A program made the position numbers and the translations under genes. The notes under the pieces were generated by a model. The model saw only the letters and a program-made list of their open reading frames with translations. It made no database searches and was not told where the DNA came from. From Cladocopium goreaui (lineage: Eukaryota; Sar; Dinophyceae; Suessiales; Symbiodiniaceae), in contig CAMXCT020002078.1 of the NCBI GenBank assembly GCA_947184155.2, forward strand, positions 1 through 64,000: a stretch of 64,000 bases of DNA, given 5' to 3'. Within the stretch, counting starts at the first letter, position 1. Each line of letters starts with the position of its first letter. Positions 45,901-57,639 of this stretch are shown one piece after another.

Positions 45901-48900
45901 TCCTTAAAGAAGGAGGAAGGCAAACCGATTTCAAATGGACCAGGCTCGAAAAAGATTGAGGTAGGTCCACCTGCAGCCAAAAGACACGTAGGTAAGCAGA
46001 AACCTCAGGTTGTCGATGACTCTCAATCAGGTTCATCAAGAAAGAAGGTTGTTGTCTCCTATCCCAAGCTTGATGAGGAAGATGAACTGGACATAAGAGC
46101 TAGGGAATTAGGTTTGGACAAGATTGATTCAGATGAACCTCAAGTCATTGAACCAAAACATTCTGCACCTGCGCGCAACCGTGGTAAGCAAGATTCAGAA
46201 AGTCAAGTTGAGAAACTAGGTAGTGATGCTCTTGAGCCTAGGCGAGTTTCGATTCCACTGCCTGGTAGTGAAGTGCAAGCCATGACACCAGCATACAGAA
46301 AGATGCTCAGGAAACTGGAGGATAGTGTGGAACTTTACAAACTTCACATTAAACACTATCACATGTCTCCTACTCAATTCAGACGAAGGACTTCCATGTT
46401 AGGACTTCCTGACTCTGTTTATCAGAAGTATGAGGAGATGTACAACAAGTGTCGTGTGTGTAGTACTTCAATTGCCCCACCGCCACGAGCCAGAATTTCA
46501 GGCATACGATCCACCAACTTTGGAGATGTTATCTTTGTTGATCATGCTGAAATTCAGTTGAGGAAGAATAAGTACATGGTGTTGCTTGTTCTTGATGGTG
46601 CAACCAACTTACTTTGGGCTACGGCACAAAACTCACTGAACAACAAGGAGACCATTCAGGCTCTAAGGTTGTGGAGTGATGAACACAATTGTATGCCTAA
46701 AGCCCATCGTGGGTGATGAAGCTTTCTTTCAAGAAGACTTTCTGACTTATTACCGAACTCATGGTATCAAAGAATGTCCCTGTGGTTCAAGAACCCCATG
46801 GCCTAACAGAGCTGAATCAGCTGTTAGACTTTTCAAACGACAATGGCAAATCATGTCCAAGAACCTTGAAGATGATAGGTTCAGAGGAATCACCATCAGA
46901 GAAGCTGTGAAGCGTACTGTTTGGGCCAGAAACACTCAACTCACTGTTAGTGGTTATTCTCCTTTGGAAATTGCCACTGGTAGAAGACCACCAGATCTTC
47001 TGGATATTGAGACTTCTGATCCTGCTCAACTTAGTGTTGATCCTTTACCTGAAGACAAAACACAACTCGAGTTGCAAAGGTTAGCACTGAGGGCACATCA
47101 GGAAGCCAGACAAGCTGCTGACCTCAGACATGACATGGCCAAACGAACAATGCCATCAGATGGACCTTACAAACCAGGTGAAAGGTTTTCGTTTGGAGTT
47201 CCCCTGTCAATGCTAATGCTATTGCTTCAAAGGCATGGAAGAAGGAAAGATGGATCAGAGGTACTGTTATCTCTCAAGAAGGTGCTATGGTCAATGTTCA
47301 TGTTGACAACGCAGTCATGCGTGTTAATCAATCGAAGGTGAGACGTGACCATGATGAATGGCATGATGTTGCTGTTCCTGGACTTGACACATCAGAACCT
47401 GTTCCACTTGCAGTTGAAGATGAAGATGACTATGAACCAGATATCGCTGAATATGCTGAAGCATACTTAGGTGAACAGGCTCACTGGTTTTGTCAAACTG
47501 GCAAGTGTGATGTTGTGGAACTTTTCAGTAGCAACACTGGTCTTAGTTGGCACATGGCACGATTGAACATGAAGGTTGGTGAACCCATTGACCACAAGCA
47601 TGGTTGGAGTTTCAACAGTAAAAAGAAACAAAACCAAGTTTGGAAACAACTTGAGAATCTTGATCCTGAATACGTGTTGATCACAAATCCTTCACCAAAT
47701 TCCTGGAAATACTCGGTATTCAAGTTTTGCCTTGATGTGATGAAATGGCAAGTTGACCGAGGAAAAGGTTTCTTGGTGATTGCACCACCTGATTCAGGAT
47801 TTGCTCAGTTTTTGGCTTGGAAGAAATTTCAGAAGGACAGAATCAAGTATCACATTGGTTGTTTCAACCTTGACATGACAAATTACTGTCGTTGTGATCC
47901 TTCAATCAAGAACTTGCGTGTGTATTACAATCATGATGAAGACTTTGACATGTTGGAACCACAGCATGCCTTCAATAGAGAAGGGAAGCTTTGGAATGAT
48001 CCACAATGGAAGGTCTTACCATCTTACTTGTGTTCATTCATTGCGCAGTTCACACAGCTTGTACCCTTGCAGAACATGAGACAATGTTTCTTGTTTGAAG
48101 ATCTGTTGGAACATTTTGATGATGGAGCATTGTGTGGCACGTCAATGTTTTTGGACCGTGAACCTGAGTGCTCATGTTTGTTGCAAGACTTGCATAATGT
48201 TGAGACCTCGATTCCAGTGCCGTTGAAGCACATCCTTCCACAGAGGTTTACCACTCAGTTACTTGTTCAAACATTGAGAAAGATTGATCAGTTGCCAAGG
48301 AGTACAGAGGCTAGTGTCAGAGAATCAACTGACCCCAGAATCATTGAACTGATTCCTGGACTTCAAGATGTCAGAAAGAAGACATTGCCTCAAATGTACT
48401 TTGAAGATTGCAGTGTGTTCAGAGGAACTTATGGAAGAGTGAATCCTTTGTTTCAACATCCTGAAGATGCTGTCTTACTCATTTGGAAACCTGGTGACTA
48501 TGATCATGTTTACTTCATGTTTGTGTCACAGTTGTATCCACATCATGAACAGTTCAAAATCCATGAATGGAGTATGATCGTCTTTTCACGAGAAACGACT
48601 GGTGCTATCAAAAGGAGAGTTGAAGATCCTCCTAGTTCAAGTAGCACACCACCAAATGGTGACGATCCCATTCATCCAGATCAGCATGGTGATGTTCCAC
48701 CAAATGATGATGAGATGTTGAGTGGTGATGAACCAGATGATCCTCTGGATGATGATAATCAACCTGATTATAATACTGGACCTGATCCAGGTGATGATGA
48801 TGATCAAGAGTACATCATTCCAGATGATTATGGACCACCACCTGATGATGATTTGGATATGCCAGGAATACAGGACTCGGGGGAAACACATCAACCAAGT

Positions 48901-51147
48901 TCACCATCAACTCCGTTTTCCAATCCTGACATTCCCATCGAAGAGATTGCTGATCCTGGACAAGATGATGATTCTCCACCAGGACCTGATCCAACGTCAG
49001 AGCCTATCAGAGTTCAAAGGAAACAGAGACAGATCTCAACTGATTCTACTGATGCTTTACCAAAGGCAAAGGCAAAGGTGATTATCAAGAGGCCAAAGGT
49101 TCAATTACCAGGTCATGTTCAGCCAATTTCAGTTCCTACTCAGAAACCTCATGAAGATGAAGATGAAGGACCTTCACATGATCCTACTGCCTCAAGTTCA
49201 CATGATAATACAATTCCATTGCCTACTACTACACCAACATCGTTTACGCCAGGTGACTTTGCGCAGCCAGCGCAACAGCAGTCTTCACAAGGAACACCAT
49301 TGGTATCATCACAACATGATGATGATGAAACAGAACCATATGAAACAGACGACACTCCTGTTTTGACTGAGGATGACATTGCTCAGCTTCAGGAAGAAGA
49401 TGTGGACACTGAATCTTACACATCAGACCACTCTCATTTTGTCGATGTTGATGGTACTGTTTTCGTTCCTTTAGGACCAAAGGTCCAAGCTGCACCTGAG
49501 TTTGGTTCATACGATGTTACTGGATTCAAACAGTTTGAACAGTATCTTGCCAAGAATGGAAAGAAACAGCCAAAGGCAGAATCAGTTATCACTCAAGAAG
49601 TCTTGAGAAAGTATGCTAAGGAGATCAAACAAGCCAAGCTTGAAGAATTCAGAAGTTTTCTGGATTTCACTGCCATGACTTTCAGAGACAAGAGACGTCA
49701 TAAGATTGATAACTATGTCACTGGCAGATGGGTGCTTACAATCAAGGTTGATAAGGATGGACAGTTCAAGAAGTTCAAGGCTAGATGGGTATGTAGAGGC
49801 TTTCAAGATGCTCAAAAGTATGACTTACAGACTGACAGTCCTACTGCCACCAGGTATGGTTTTCGTGTGGCATCTCAGCATGCAGCCTCGATGTACTGGG
49901 ATTTACTCCATTTAGACTTGAAAACTGCCTTCCTTCAGGGGGAAACATTCGACTTAGACCGCCGCGTTATCCATGTTCAGTTGCCTACTGACATTGGTTT
50001 GCCTCCTTACTTGGTTGGTTTGTGCACTCGTTCCGTCTATGGACTTGCGGACGCACCACGTAGATGGGGGAACCGCCTTGACAAATTTCTGATTTCGCTT
50101 GGTATTCAACCAACAAGAGCTGACAGGTGTACATATGTATGCTATGATGGTGCTTTTAAGGAGCCAAAACAGGTTAGCTTTGCTGACTCTGAGGCAACAG
50201 AACCAGCACCTGTGACATACTACGTAAGCTCACAAGACGGTGAGGAAACGCGTGATGAATCCTCCGACATTGCTGAGGAAGTTCATAAGTCTCTTTTGGT
50301 TGAAGAAAGATTGTTTTCAGCTTGCTATCAACAAACCCAAACATGGAAACAGAGAAAAGAGTTCAAGGAGAAGAAGGTTGAAGATTGTGCTTGGACTCCT
50401 GTTGTTGATGAAACTTTGTTGAAGTTTTTGGAATCTGTTGAACACAAGTCTGGTTGGTATCCCTTTGAAAATGGTCATGCTCAAGTTGCCTATCGTGCAA
50501 AAGCTTTGAGAACTCCTGATTCACATTATGATCGAAAGAAGTTTCACTTGAGAACTTCTATTGTGAAGAGGAAAGGAGTCTGGTGGTTGCTTGAGATGAA
50601 TCATGACATGAACAAGAACAATGTTTCCATAAGTTTGGAAGAAGAAGCTGAAGTACTTGTTTCAGTCTTCTTACCTTCAGAGCGTACTTATCTTGCCACG
50701 ACACCACAGTTGACACCTGAGATTGTTGAACAACTCTTGGAACACTTCATGGACCCTGTGAATGGCAGTAATGCCAAGGGAAGAAAACCTATTGGCATGT
50801 GTTGTTTGCATGTTGACGACTTGTTCATTACTGGAACTCCAGAGTTTCTGGAGAAGTTCAAGAAAGTTGTCAAGTCACAATTCAAGATTGGTCATGAAGA
50901 TGTGAATGACTTGATGTTCACTGGTCAACGTGTGAAATGGATCATTGATGAAAAGACCAAGAAGAAATCACACATCACTGTTGAACAATCACTTTGCGTC
51001 AGTGAACTTACTGAGGTTGTCATACCAAAAGGTTTGAAGGATGAAGACAAATGTGACAAGGATCTCCACACTGCCTATAGATCACTCTTAGGTAGTACCA
51101 ATTGGTTACAATCAAGAACTCAATTTCAGTCGTGTTATCAGTTTTCA
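42979..51147 (+). CDS. Copia Gag-Pol polyprotein, two one-base frame changes, ends in assembly gap
   Basis: Start ATG 42979 lies 57 bp after the LTR. The gag part (to about 44900) has an acidic start, a capsid-like helical region (includes VAYFKRFLRPHFIKGAQNVF) and lysine/glycine tracts (KGKGKRKGKGKG) that may bind RNA in place of a CCHC knuckle, which I do not see. Protease: ILDLGCTRAMGSR at about 44977. Integrase: HIKHYH and CRVC zinc ligands, then catalytic D (46540), D (46715) and E (46814). A Rossmann-like methyltransferase-type segment is at 47490-47850. The acidic proline-rich linker is 48600-49400. Reverse transcriptase: ARWVCRGF, DLKTAFLQGE, YGLADAPRRWG and HVDD (50815-50820). The frame shifts at 46703-46705 (CCC) and back at 47186-47189 (TTTT); removing both would leave one frame. 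These look like sequencing or decay indels, not programmed frameshifts. RNase H is not visible and may lie in the gap. Confidence 0.92.
47490..47850 (+). other. Methyltransferase-like domain inside Copia Pol
   Basis: CDVVELFSSNTGLSWHMARL resembles the SAM-binding start of C5 cytosine methyltransferases (a hydrophobic strand, then F-S/G-G). LITNPSPNSWK sits where the catalytic PC motif would be, but the Pro-Cys is absent, and FLVIAPPDSG matches a later strand. Cytosine methyltransferases captured by dinoflagellate Copia elements have been described. I infer a degenerate, probably inactive relative. Could be a different Rossmann fold. Confidence 0.45.
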
Positions 51148-51247
51148 NNNNNNNNNNNNNNNNNNNNNNNNNNNNNNNNNNNNNNNNNNNNNNNNNNNNN
51201 NNNNNNNNNNNNNNNNNNNNNNNNNNNNNNNNNNNNNNNNNNNNNNN
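51148..51247. other. Assembly gap, 100 N
   Basis: Exactly 100 N, the usual placeholder for a gap of unknown size. It falls right after the reverse transcriptase, where the Copia connection/RNase H region and the first part of the Tpt1-like domain should be. The reading frame across it is unknown. Confidence 0.99.
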
Positions 51248-54200
51248 TGATCAGATGCAAGGAGACAATCCAAAGGAATATCACATGTCTGGAGCAGATT
51301 TTGCTGCTATGTTACTGTGTAATCCAAAACAACGTTTCTTTGTTGAGATCTCCATGAGATGGCAGTGGTACCCATATAGCTCAAGGGCAGAGTATCCATT
51401 CGACGTTCGTCTTGGTGCTTTTCAAGGACATAGCAACCAAGTGGTCGATCCCACTGTGGCACACCACCAACTGACATATGATGAGGCTATGAGTTTGGGC
51501 TGGATTTTTCATGTCACTGATTATGAGAATTTAGATTCCATTCAACAATCAGGCCTGAAGACCTTTGTGAAAGGAAGTGGAAAAGGCAGAAGGGATGCAG
51601 TTCACTTCATGTATCACAATGACAATGGTCAGGGCTATATAAGGATGGCAGAGGGCACGAAGCCTCCAAGAAACTATAGGCGACCAGTGTACCTCGTGTT
51701 GGATCCAAGTTTTATTGTGGACAACCAACTCTATCTGACAAAGAATGGTGTCATTTTATTCCATGGTGACATTCCTTTCCAGTACCTTCACGTCAAGGAA
51801 CAACTCCCTACCATTGCATGCAACGTTGTTCATCAAGGACGTGGTCACTCTCTACCTCCATCGGTTACAGGTGGTTCATGGCACACCAACACAACATGGA
51901 ACCATGTCATGAAGGAGAAAGGTCCAACATTTATTCCTGGACAAGACATTCCTGAGGAAGTCAGAATCACAGCATGGGAGTTCATGGGTCAACAGGTTCC
52001 ACAAAACTATGGAAGATTAGTTTTTGGTACACCACTATGCAACGAGAATGACTTTGACCCGATTGTGGAATCAATCTATGGTGCTGCAGCAGAAGGCTCT
52101 CAAGAAAGAGAGGTATCTGCGCAGGCTGATGAAACCATGGAAAATCCATATGAACAACCATCTAGAAGAGGACGCTCTCAAGAAAGAGAGGAACCTCAAG
52201 ATGTATGGGAGCAACAACGCTCCTCATCAGGAAGTCCAGAATCACCACAACATGATGATCCTCAACAAGATGCTCAAGACAATCAACAAGAGGAGCCATC
52301 AGTGGACGTCCATGACGACCCAATGGGTGAAGAGGCTGTCAATCTCTGGGAAGCAGAAGATCCACCAGATGATATCGTAGACCCTGTGGTAGAACAGGCT
52401 ACCAAAAGTTCAATTTCTGCATCGAATCCCTGGGTCCTGTATGAGGCAGGAATTGTCTGTGCAAGAGAAGAGAGCGGTGAACTCATCAAGAACTCCTCAG
52501 GAGAAAAAGTGATAGTTCTGCGTGAATGGAACCTACTACTCTCTTCACAAAAGATAGCACTTCGTAGACAATCCATCACTCGCTCAGATTGGGAGAAATT
52601 ACCATGGACAGGACATCTATGCTTTCTCTTCACAAGAGCTTGGGAGATTGGACGCATGTTGGCACACTTCCATCGAGAAGGAGACATTGACGCCATGGAA
52701 GGTTACATGAACTCTTGTCGACAATATTGGACAGACTGGATGCGAGGTCAAGTTGCCCCAGCAGGTTGGGAAGACAGACACAGTATCAACAGAGACGAAT
52801 GGAGAGAGAAGTTCTTGTTATACGAAAGAGACTTAGCAATACAGAAGGACATGGAGTATCTCTCAGAAGCAGTCTTTGTCTTTTACACCAAGCATCTTGA
52901 TCAGTTCATTAGAGAGAACAACAAACTCTGGGGAAATTTCTGCAGGAGAAAGGAGGACCGTGATGGTAACATTTTGGATGCACTGGAGTTGAACACACAT
53001 GGGTATGACATGACTATCCAAGGAATTACAGTTCCCATGAAAAAGAGAACAGTCATCCCTGAACCTGAACGGCATTTCTCGTTTTCCACAAAGATGATGA
53101 TCATGGCAATCGATCTGTATGAAGATGAAGCACCTGCTAGCTTCAGCCATTTCACAGTTTTTGCTCTGAACAAGCTTCGACAATTTGTGGATAGCAGAAA
53201 GGAATTGACAGCTCAATCCTACAGATTCTTTGTTGAACATGCCTACAATCAATTCTTTCAGCATGAAGCATTCCATCAATCTGCAAGAGCAAGGACAAAG
53301 GTCAGGGAATGCGGTTCAGGTGACTTCCACACATCTACAAAGCTCGATGGCTACATCTGGGTAGCTGGAAAGGACAAGATTGCTCACATCCCAGAATCAG
53401 AGCAACAGAATGTGGACATGGAAGATCACGATGATGATGATGCTGAAGATGATTTGGAGTTTTTGCCAAGACTACAAGTTTTTGTCAGGAAAGAGGAGGA
53501 AAAGGCATCAGGCTCTCAGGAAAGAGAGGAAGAAGGTGTATGCTCTCAAGAAAGAGAGGAAACACAACCACAACAAGAAGATGAGGTATTACCAGATGCA
53601 AATCCTCGAAGAAATATGGAAGATCGACAGGGACTGTTTTTAGTCAGGCAACTCAAACCAGAGCACAGACAGATCCTCCATGATATTACACTTGCAGGCC
53701 AATCAATCCTCACAGGAGATGATCTTGAAGGAGGTCAACCCCTTGAACGTGGTGACATAAGCTTCTTCTCATTATGGTTGATGATGTCGGCATTATCAGA
53801 TGCTTCTTTTTCAACATTTATGGAGCAGTATGCACCTATGATGGGTTATGAGATCTCTTACGACAAGTATCATGAGTTCAAACTGGATATTGACCAAGTT
53901 CTCAAGGAGAATGAACACCTTGGCGCAGAAAATTTCTTTGGAGCAGAGGATCCTGATTTAGTGGACGATGATCCAGACACTCCTCTTCCAGATCTTCAAA
54001 GACCAGGCGCAGGTGATCCTGAGTACAAACATACTATTGAAAGTTTGAACATTGAGGACAAGCATATCATTTTGGAAACTGATGATGACAAATTGGTTGA
54101 GTGTACATTGAAATGGATCAGTATGTGCAATCAGAATGTTCAACGAAAGATCAAGGAAAGTTTTGTCAAACCAGAAGAACGACAAGAGGAAGAAGAGAAA

Positions 54201-56225
54201 GAAGAGGATGAAGATGAGGAGATTGCTGTCGAAGAAGAAGAAGAAGAAAAAGACACACAGGAGCCACATGTCCCAGCTGAAAGCTCTTCAGAGAAAGAGG
54301 AATCAGCTCCACCTGAACGCTCCTCAGAGAAGGAGGAATCAGGGGAGAAGAAAACAGACATTCAAGATGATGAGACAGCTCCTGAAGTGAAACCTGCAAT
54401 TCGACTTTACTATGGTCAAGATATCACTGGAAACGAAGATGATTCAGTTTTTCGAAAATTGAAGGATTGTTTTTCAGATGGTTACCATGGTGAATGGGCA
54501 GGATTTTACAACAAAGGTTATCCAGCGTCTTCGAAGCATCGACACATGTTTTGGCATGTCAAGTACAGAAAGACCATGTCTCCACATCAAGATTATTGGT
54601 ACCATCTTACAGATGACCAGTTGATGGTTGAGTACATTGCCAGACACAAGGATCAAAATCCACAACTAGAATTACAAGAACTCAATCAGCGCATTGAATA
54701 TGGTTGTAGTGATCCTAGGATGCATCCTCTTCATCAAGACAAGGCAGAAAGATCCTCAAAGGAAGCAGAACAGAGGATTGATGACGATTTTGGAAATCTC
54801 ACAAAAGTACTCCAAGATTACGTTGAGGAACACAAGGTCTTGCCTTACTGTATGATTTTGCATAGCTTAGCTTACAGGTACTTAGGTGGAGGCCTATCAG
54901 ACCCAACGTACAAGGATGCTGAATTTCCATACAGATCCTCTCCACAGATAACAGCAATGTTTTGGAATTTGGGAAACTGGTGCAGAAACAGATTTGAAAA
55001 ATGCCCGGTTCCAGAAAGATTTCAACAATTCATTCCACACATTGACTACACCATCGATGAGGATCATGAAAAATTTGATGAAAACAAATCACAGTTCAAC
55101 AATTACTTCATCAACGTCATCAAGAACTTTGGAGGACATCTTTTCATGAATTGCGAGGCTGGTTCATTGTATCCTCACAGAGAAAGACTCAACGAGGTTG
55201 ACTTCAAAACTTGCTTCAATGACTATCATGACTTGATGGTGGCAGCTCGCCTTGGAAAGGATGGCTATATCAAGCAAATTGCTGGATATCACACAGATGA
55301 CAACGACACACGAGTTCGACAAGTCTCATGGGCAATCTTTGAAGTATCTTGGGGAAAGACAAAGGATCGAGATACAGATGAGATTGTTGACTTGACAAGA
55401 GCTAGGATGAGAATGACACGTGTGTGCGTTTATCACGTCGGACAGAAGTATGCATCAGACTCTGCTGGGATTGTTGGTGAGTGCTTAGCTGTTATGGCTT
55501 TTGAGTGTGCCAGATATCAAGTTGACTTCATCGCAGGTGATGGAAACAAGGCATGCTATTACAGCACACCAAAATCTCCAGGTGTCCCTACATACCAACA
55601 CAGCCTTATCCAATTCTGGATCAACAGAATGGTAGGTGTTGCAACACAAGCCATGCGCAAGTATTTTGATTCATCTTGCCCTCCAATCAGGGTCAAGCAT
55701 TTCATTTCTTGCAGTTATCGTGACTTGGATTTTCTTGCAACGCACTTGGATGGCATTACAACAGCAACATACACCGACGAGATCATGAACAAGACACATG
55801 GTAAAGGTGATTGTTGTATGTTAACAGTTGTTGAGTGGGGTCATTCACGTTTGATGTGTGAGGAACGCCCAGAAGACTTTGATGGAGATGAAGATCGCAT
55901 GAACTATGTGGGTGAATTTTACTTCAAGGTAAATGAAACTTGCTTACATGGTGATCACAACATCTTCATGGTTGCCCCAAATGATCGTGATGCTCACAAT
56001 CCAATTCTTGTTCATCTTGATCCTTCTGATATGTCATGGAATGAACGACATCATTACAAACAGGCTTTCAAGAAGAAGCAGTATGCAGATACAAGAAAGG
56101 AAAGACAGAAGGAGAAAAAGAGAAAGGCATATGAAGATCAAGCATCGACGTATCAGGGCAACACAGAGTGGGGTGGATCCTCATCTTCTTCGTCCAGACC
56201 ATGGAGAACAAGCTTTTGGCTATGA
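51248..56225 (+). CDS. Copia Pol extension: Tpt1/KptA-like and EEP-nuclease-like domains
   Basis: One open frame of about 1,660 codons from the gap to TGA 56223-56225, so probably the continuation of Gag-Pol. Order: a Tpt1/KptA-like domain (51290-51830); an acidic glutamine-rich linker with SQEREE repeats; a helical domain of unknown type (about 52410-53370, includes LCFLFTRAWEIGRMLAHFHR); a second acidic linker with more SQEREE; another helical part (53630-53930); a third linker with SSEKEES repeats; and a C-terminal domain (54400-56100) with endonuclease/exonuclease/phosphatase-type motifs. It ends in a basic KERQKEKKRK stretch and a serine run. Expected role: processing of element RNA, cDNA or target DNA during transposition. 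That is inference from domain types. Confidence 0.85.
51290..51830 (+). other. RNA 2'-phosphotransferase (Tpt1/KptA)-like domain
   Basis: Motifs in the order of the Tpt1 family: NPKQRF (51331), matching the conserved KQRF; VRLGAFQGHS (51402), matching the RAxQGHS signature; IFHVTDYENLDSIQQSGL, matching the H-x-T...I...GL strand; HFMYHN, near the HLS position; RRPVYLVLD; and NGVILFHGDIPFQYL, matching the NGVxLxxG...IP signature. Tpt1 enzymes remove an internal 2'-phosphate using NAD+. The upstream LRH motif would lie in the gap, so activity cannot be judged. Confidence 0.72.
54940..56000 (+). other. EEP (DNase I/APE1-type) nuclease-like domain
   Basis: Motifs appear in EEP-superfamily order: FWNLGNW (N at 54966), NCEAG (E at 55155), VCVYHVG (H near 55434), AGDGNK (D 55539, N 55545, matching GDxN), SYRDLDFLATH, and HGDHN (D 55953, H 55956, matching the terminal SDH). 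Spacing between GDGN and GDHN is about 140 residues, which is normal. Similarity is by motif only. Confidence 0.6.
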
Positions 56226-56882
56226 GTGAGTGTATACTTCTTTAAATGAAGATAACACAGCATGAGAAGCCGTGTACAGTTTTTCTGTGCGTTCAACTTA
56301 TTTCACACAAATGGCATATACTCTTTTAGATAGAGATAATGCCACAAGTGTCTGAATCTTGATTTAATGTAAAATAGAGACTCTTGTAAATAGAGATACT
56401 ATATACATTTATCTCCATGAATCATCCTGCGAGCAGACCCATCCGAATGGAGCGAACTCCAAAAACTACCAACTTCGATTTCAGTCCATTGTTTGCTTGA
56501 ATGAGCAACTTTGGAGATCCGCTATTTCCGTTTATTTCGTGATTTGGTCAATTGTTTTTCGTATGACCTGAATTTCTGAATCTTGCGAACCCGAACTTTT
56601 CAATTCGAACTTTCACCGGTAGAGCAAGGCATTTTGCCTATGGAGAGACCGTGCGCGAAGCACCATTGGTCGCTACTGGAAAAATTAGCGAATCCGCTGT
56701 TCTTTTTCGACATGTCCTTAGGACATTCGCTGCTTTCACGTGTTTTTCAATTCGAAGCCACTGCGTAACTCCGGTTTCTTTTGCTATTTGCCATTGTGTA
56801 GAGAAGTCAGGAAGATACTCTTAATACCAATTGGGTACGGCAAGGCGTAGTGCTCTACTCATTGCTTTTGAATTTGTGCCTG
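56226..56882 (+). other. Untranslated region between Pol stop and right LTR
   Basis: 657 bp without a supported gene. It holds repeats of TTTAGATAGAGATA/TGTAAATAGAGATA (56330-56400) and a segment with TGAATCTTGCGAACCCG. No purine run precedes the LTR; the last bases before it are GAATTTGTGCCTG. Confidence 0.7.
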
Positions 56883-57084
56883 TGTTTTTGTTTCGACCTA
56901 ATACCTACATAGGTACATGCATGAGTATTGAGCACATTTATATGCGCCTTCAAGGCTCAAGAAAGAGGTATATAGAGTAACCCTGTAGACAAGCACAGAC
57001 CGGCAACAGGCTGAGTAAAACAAGTGCTGTCATTGGGGAAGACGCCTTAGCTGATCTTGAAGTAGACGCTAGGGCCCCTCTTCA
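56883..57084 (+). repeat. Right LTR of the Copia element
   Basis: 202 bp, colinear with 42721-42921. By eye it differs by one C/T near the start and by a small change at GTAAAACAAGTGC versus GTAAAAGAGTGC. Confidence 0.95.
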
Positions 57085-57106
57085 GCCCTCCCCCCTGCAC
57101 CCCCTC

Positions 57107-57588
57107 ACCCGCTTTTTTTAACAGGCTCCCCTTCCTGGCTACTCCTACATCCTCTGTTCTCATATGCATCGTTTCTACTACTACTACTGCTGCTGCTGCT
57201 GCCGCCGCCGCCGCGGCTGCTGCTGCTGCTGCTACTACTACTACTACTGCTACTACTACTACTACTAATACTACTACTACTGCTGCTACTACTACTACTA
57301 CTACCCCTTCAGCCCCCCCTTGAAGCCCCCCTTGAAGCCCCCCCCTGAATCCCCCCTGAAAGCCCCCTTAATCCCCCCCTTAAGCCCCCCTTGAAGCCCC
57401 CCTTGAAGCCCCCCTTCTTCCCCCCTGACCCCCCCCCCACCCGCTTTTTTTAACAGGCTCCCGCTTGCTGGCTACTCTTACGTCCTTTGTTCTCATATGC
57501 ATCGTTTTTACTACTACTACTACTACTACTCCTCCTCCTCCTGCTGCTGCTGCTGCTACTACTGCTACTACTACTACTACTACTACTA

Positions 57589-57639
<51 letters not shown>

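Larger units (their letters stand above)
42721..57084 (+). mobile_element. Ty1/Copia LTR retrotransposon, 14.4 kb
   Basis: Two nearly identical direct repeats of 201 and 202 bp beginning TGTTTTTG and ending CTTCA bound the element. A primer-binding-site-like sequence follows the left LTR by two bases. The order is gag, aspartic protease, integrase, reverse transcriptase, with integrase before reverse transcriptase, which defines Copia rather than Gypsy. The element is about three times the usual Copia length. The excess lies in a methyltransferase-like segment between integrase and reverse transcriptase and in a 5-kb extension after it. The LTRs differ at about three positions by eye, suggesting a recent insertion. 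No polypurine tract is visible before the right LTR and no matching target duplication flanks the element. Confidence 0.93.

Noticed and set aside
46703-46716. Programmed frameshift between integrase parts of Copia
   Set aside because: No slippery site or downstream structure is evident, the break is inside a domain, and a compensating shift follows 480 bp later.
42711-57090. 5-bp target-site duplication of the Copia element
   Set aside because: Flanks are CCCCC and GCCCT; similar only because both are C-rich, not an exact duplication.
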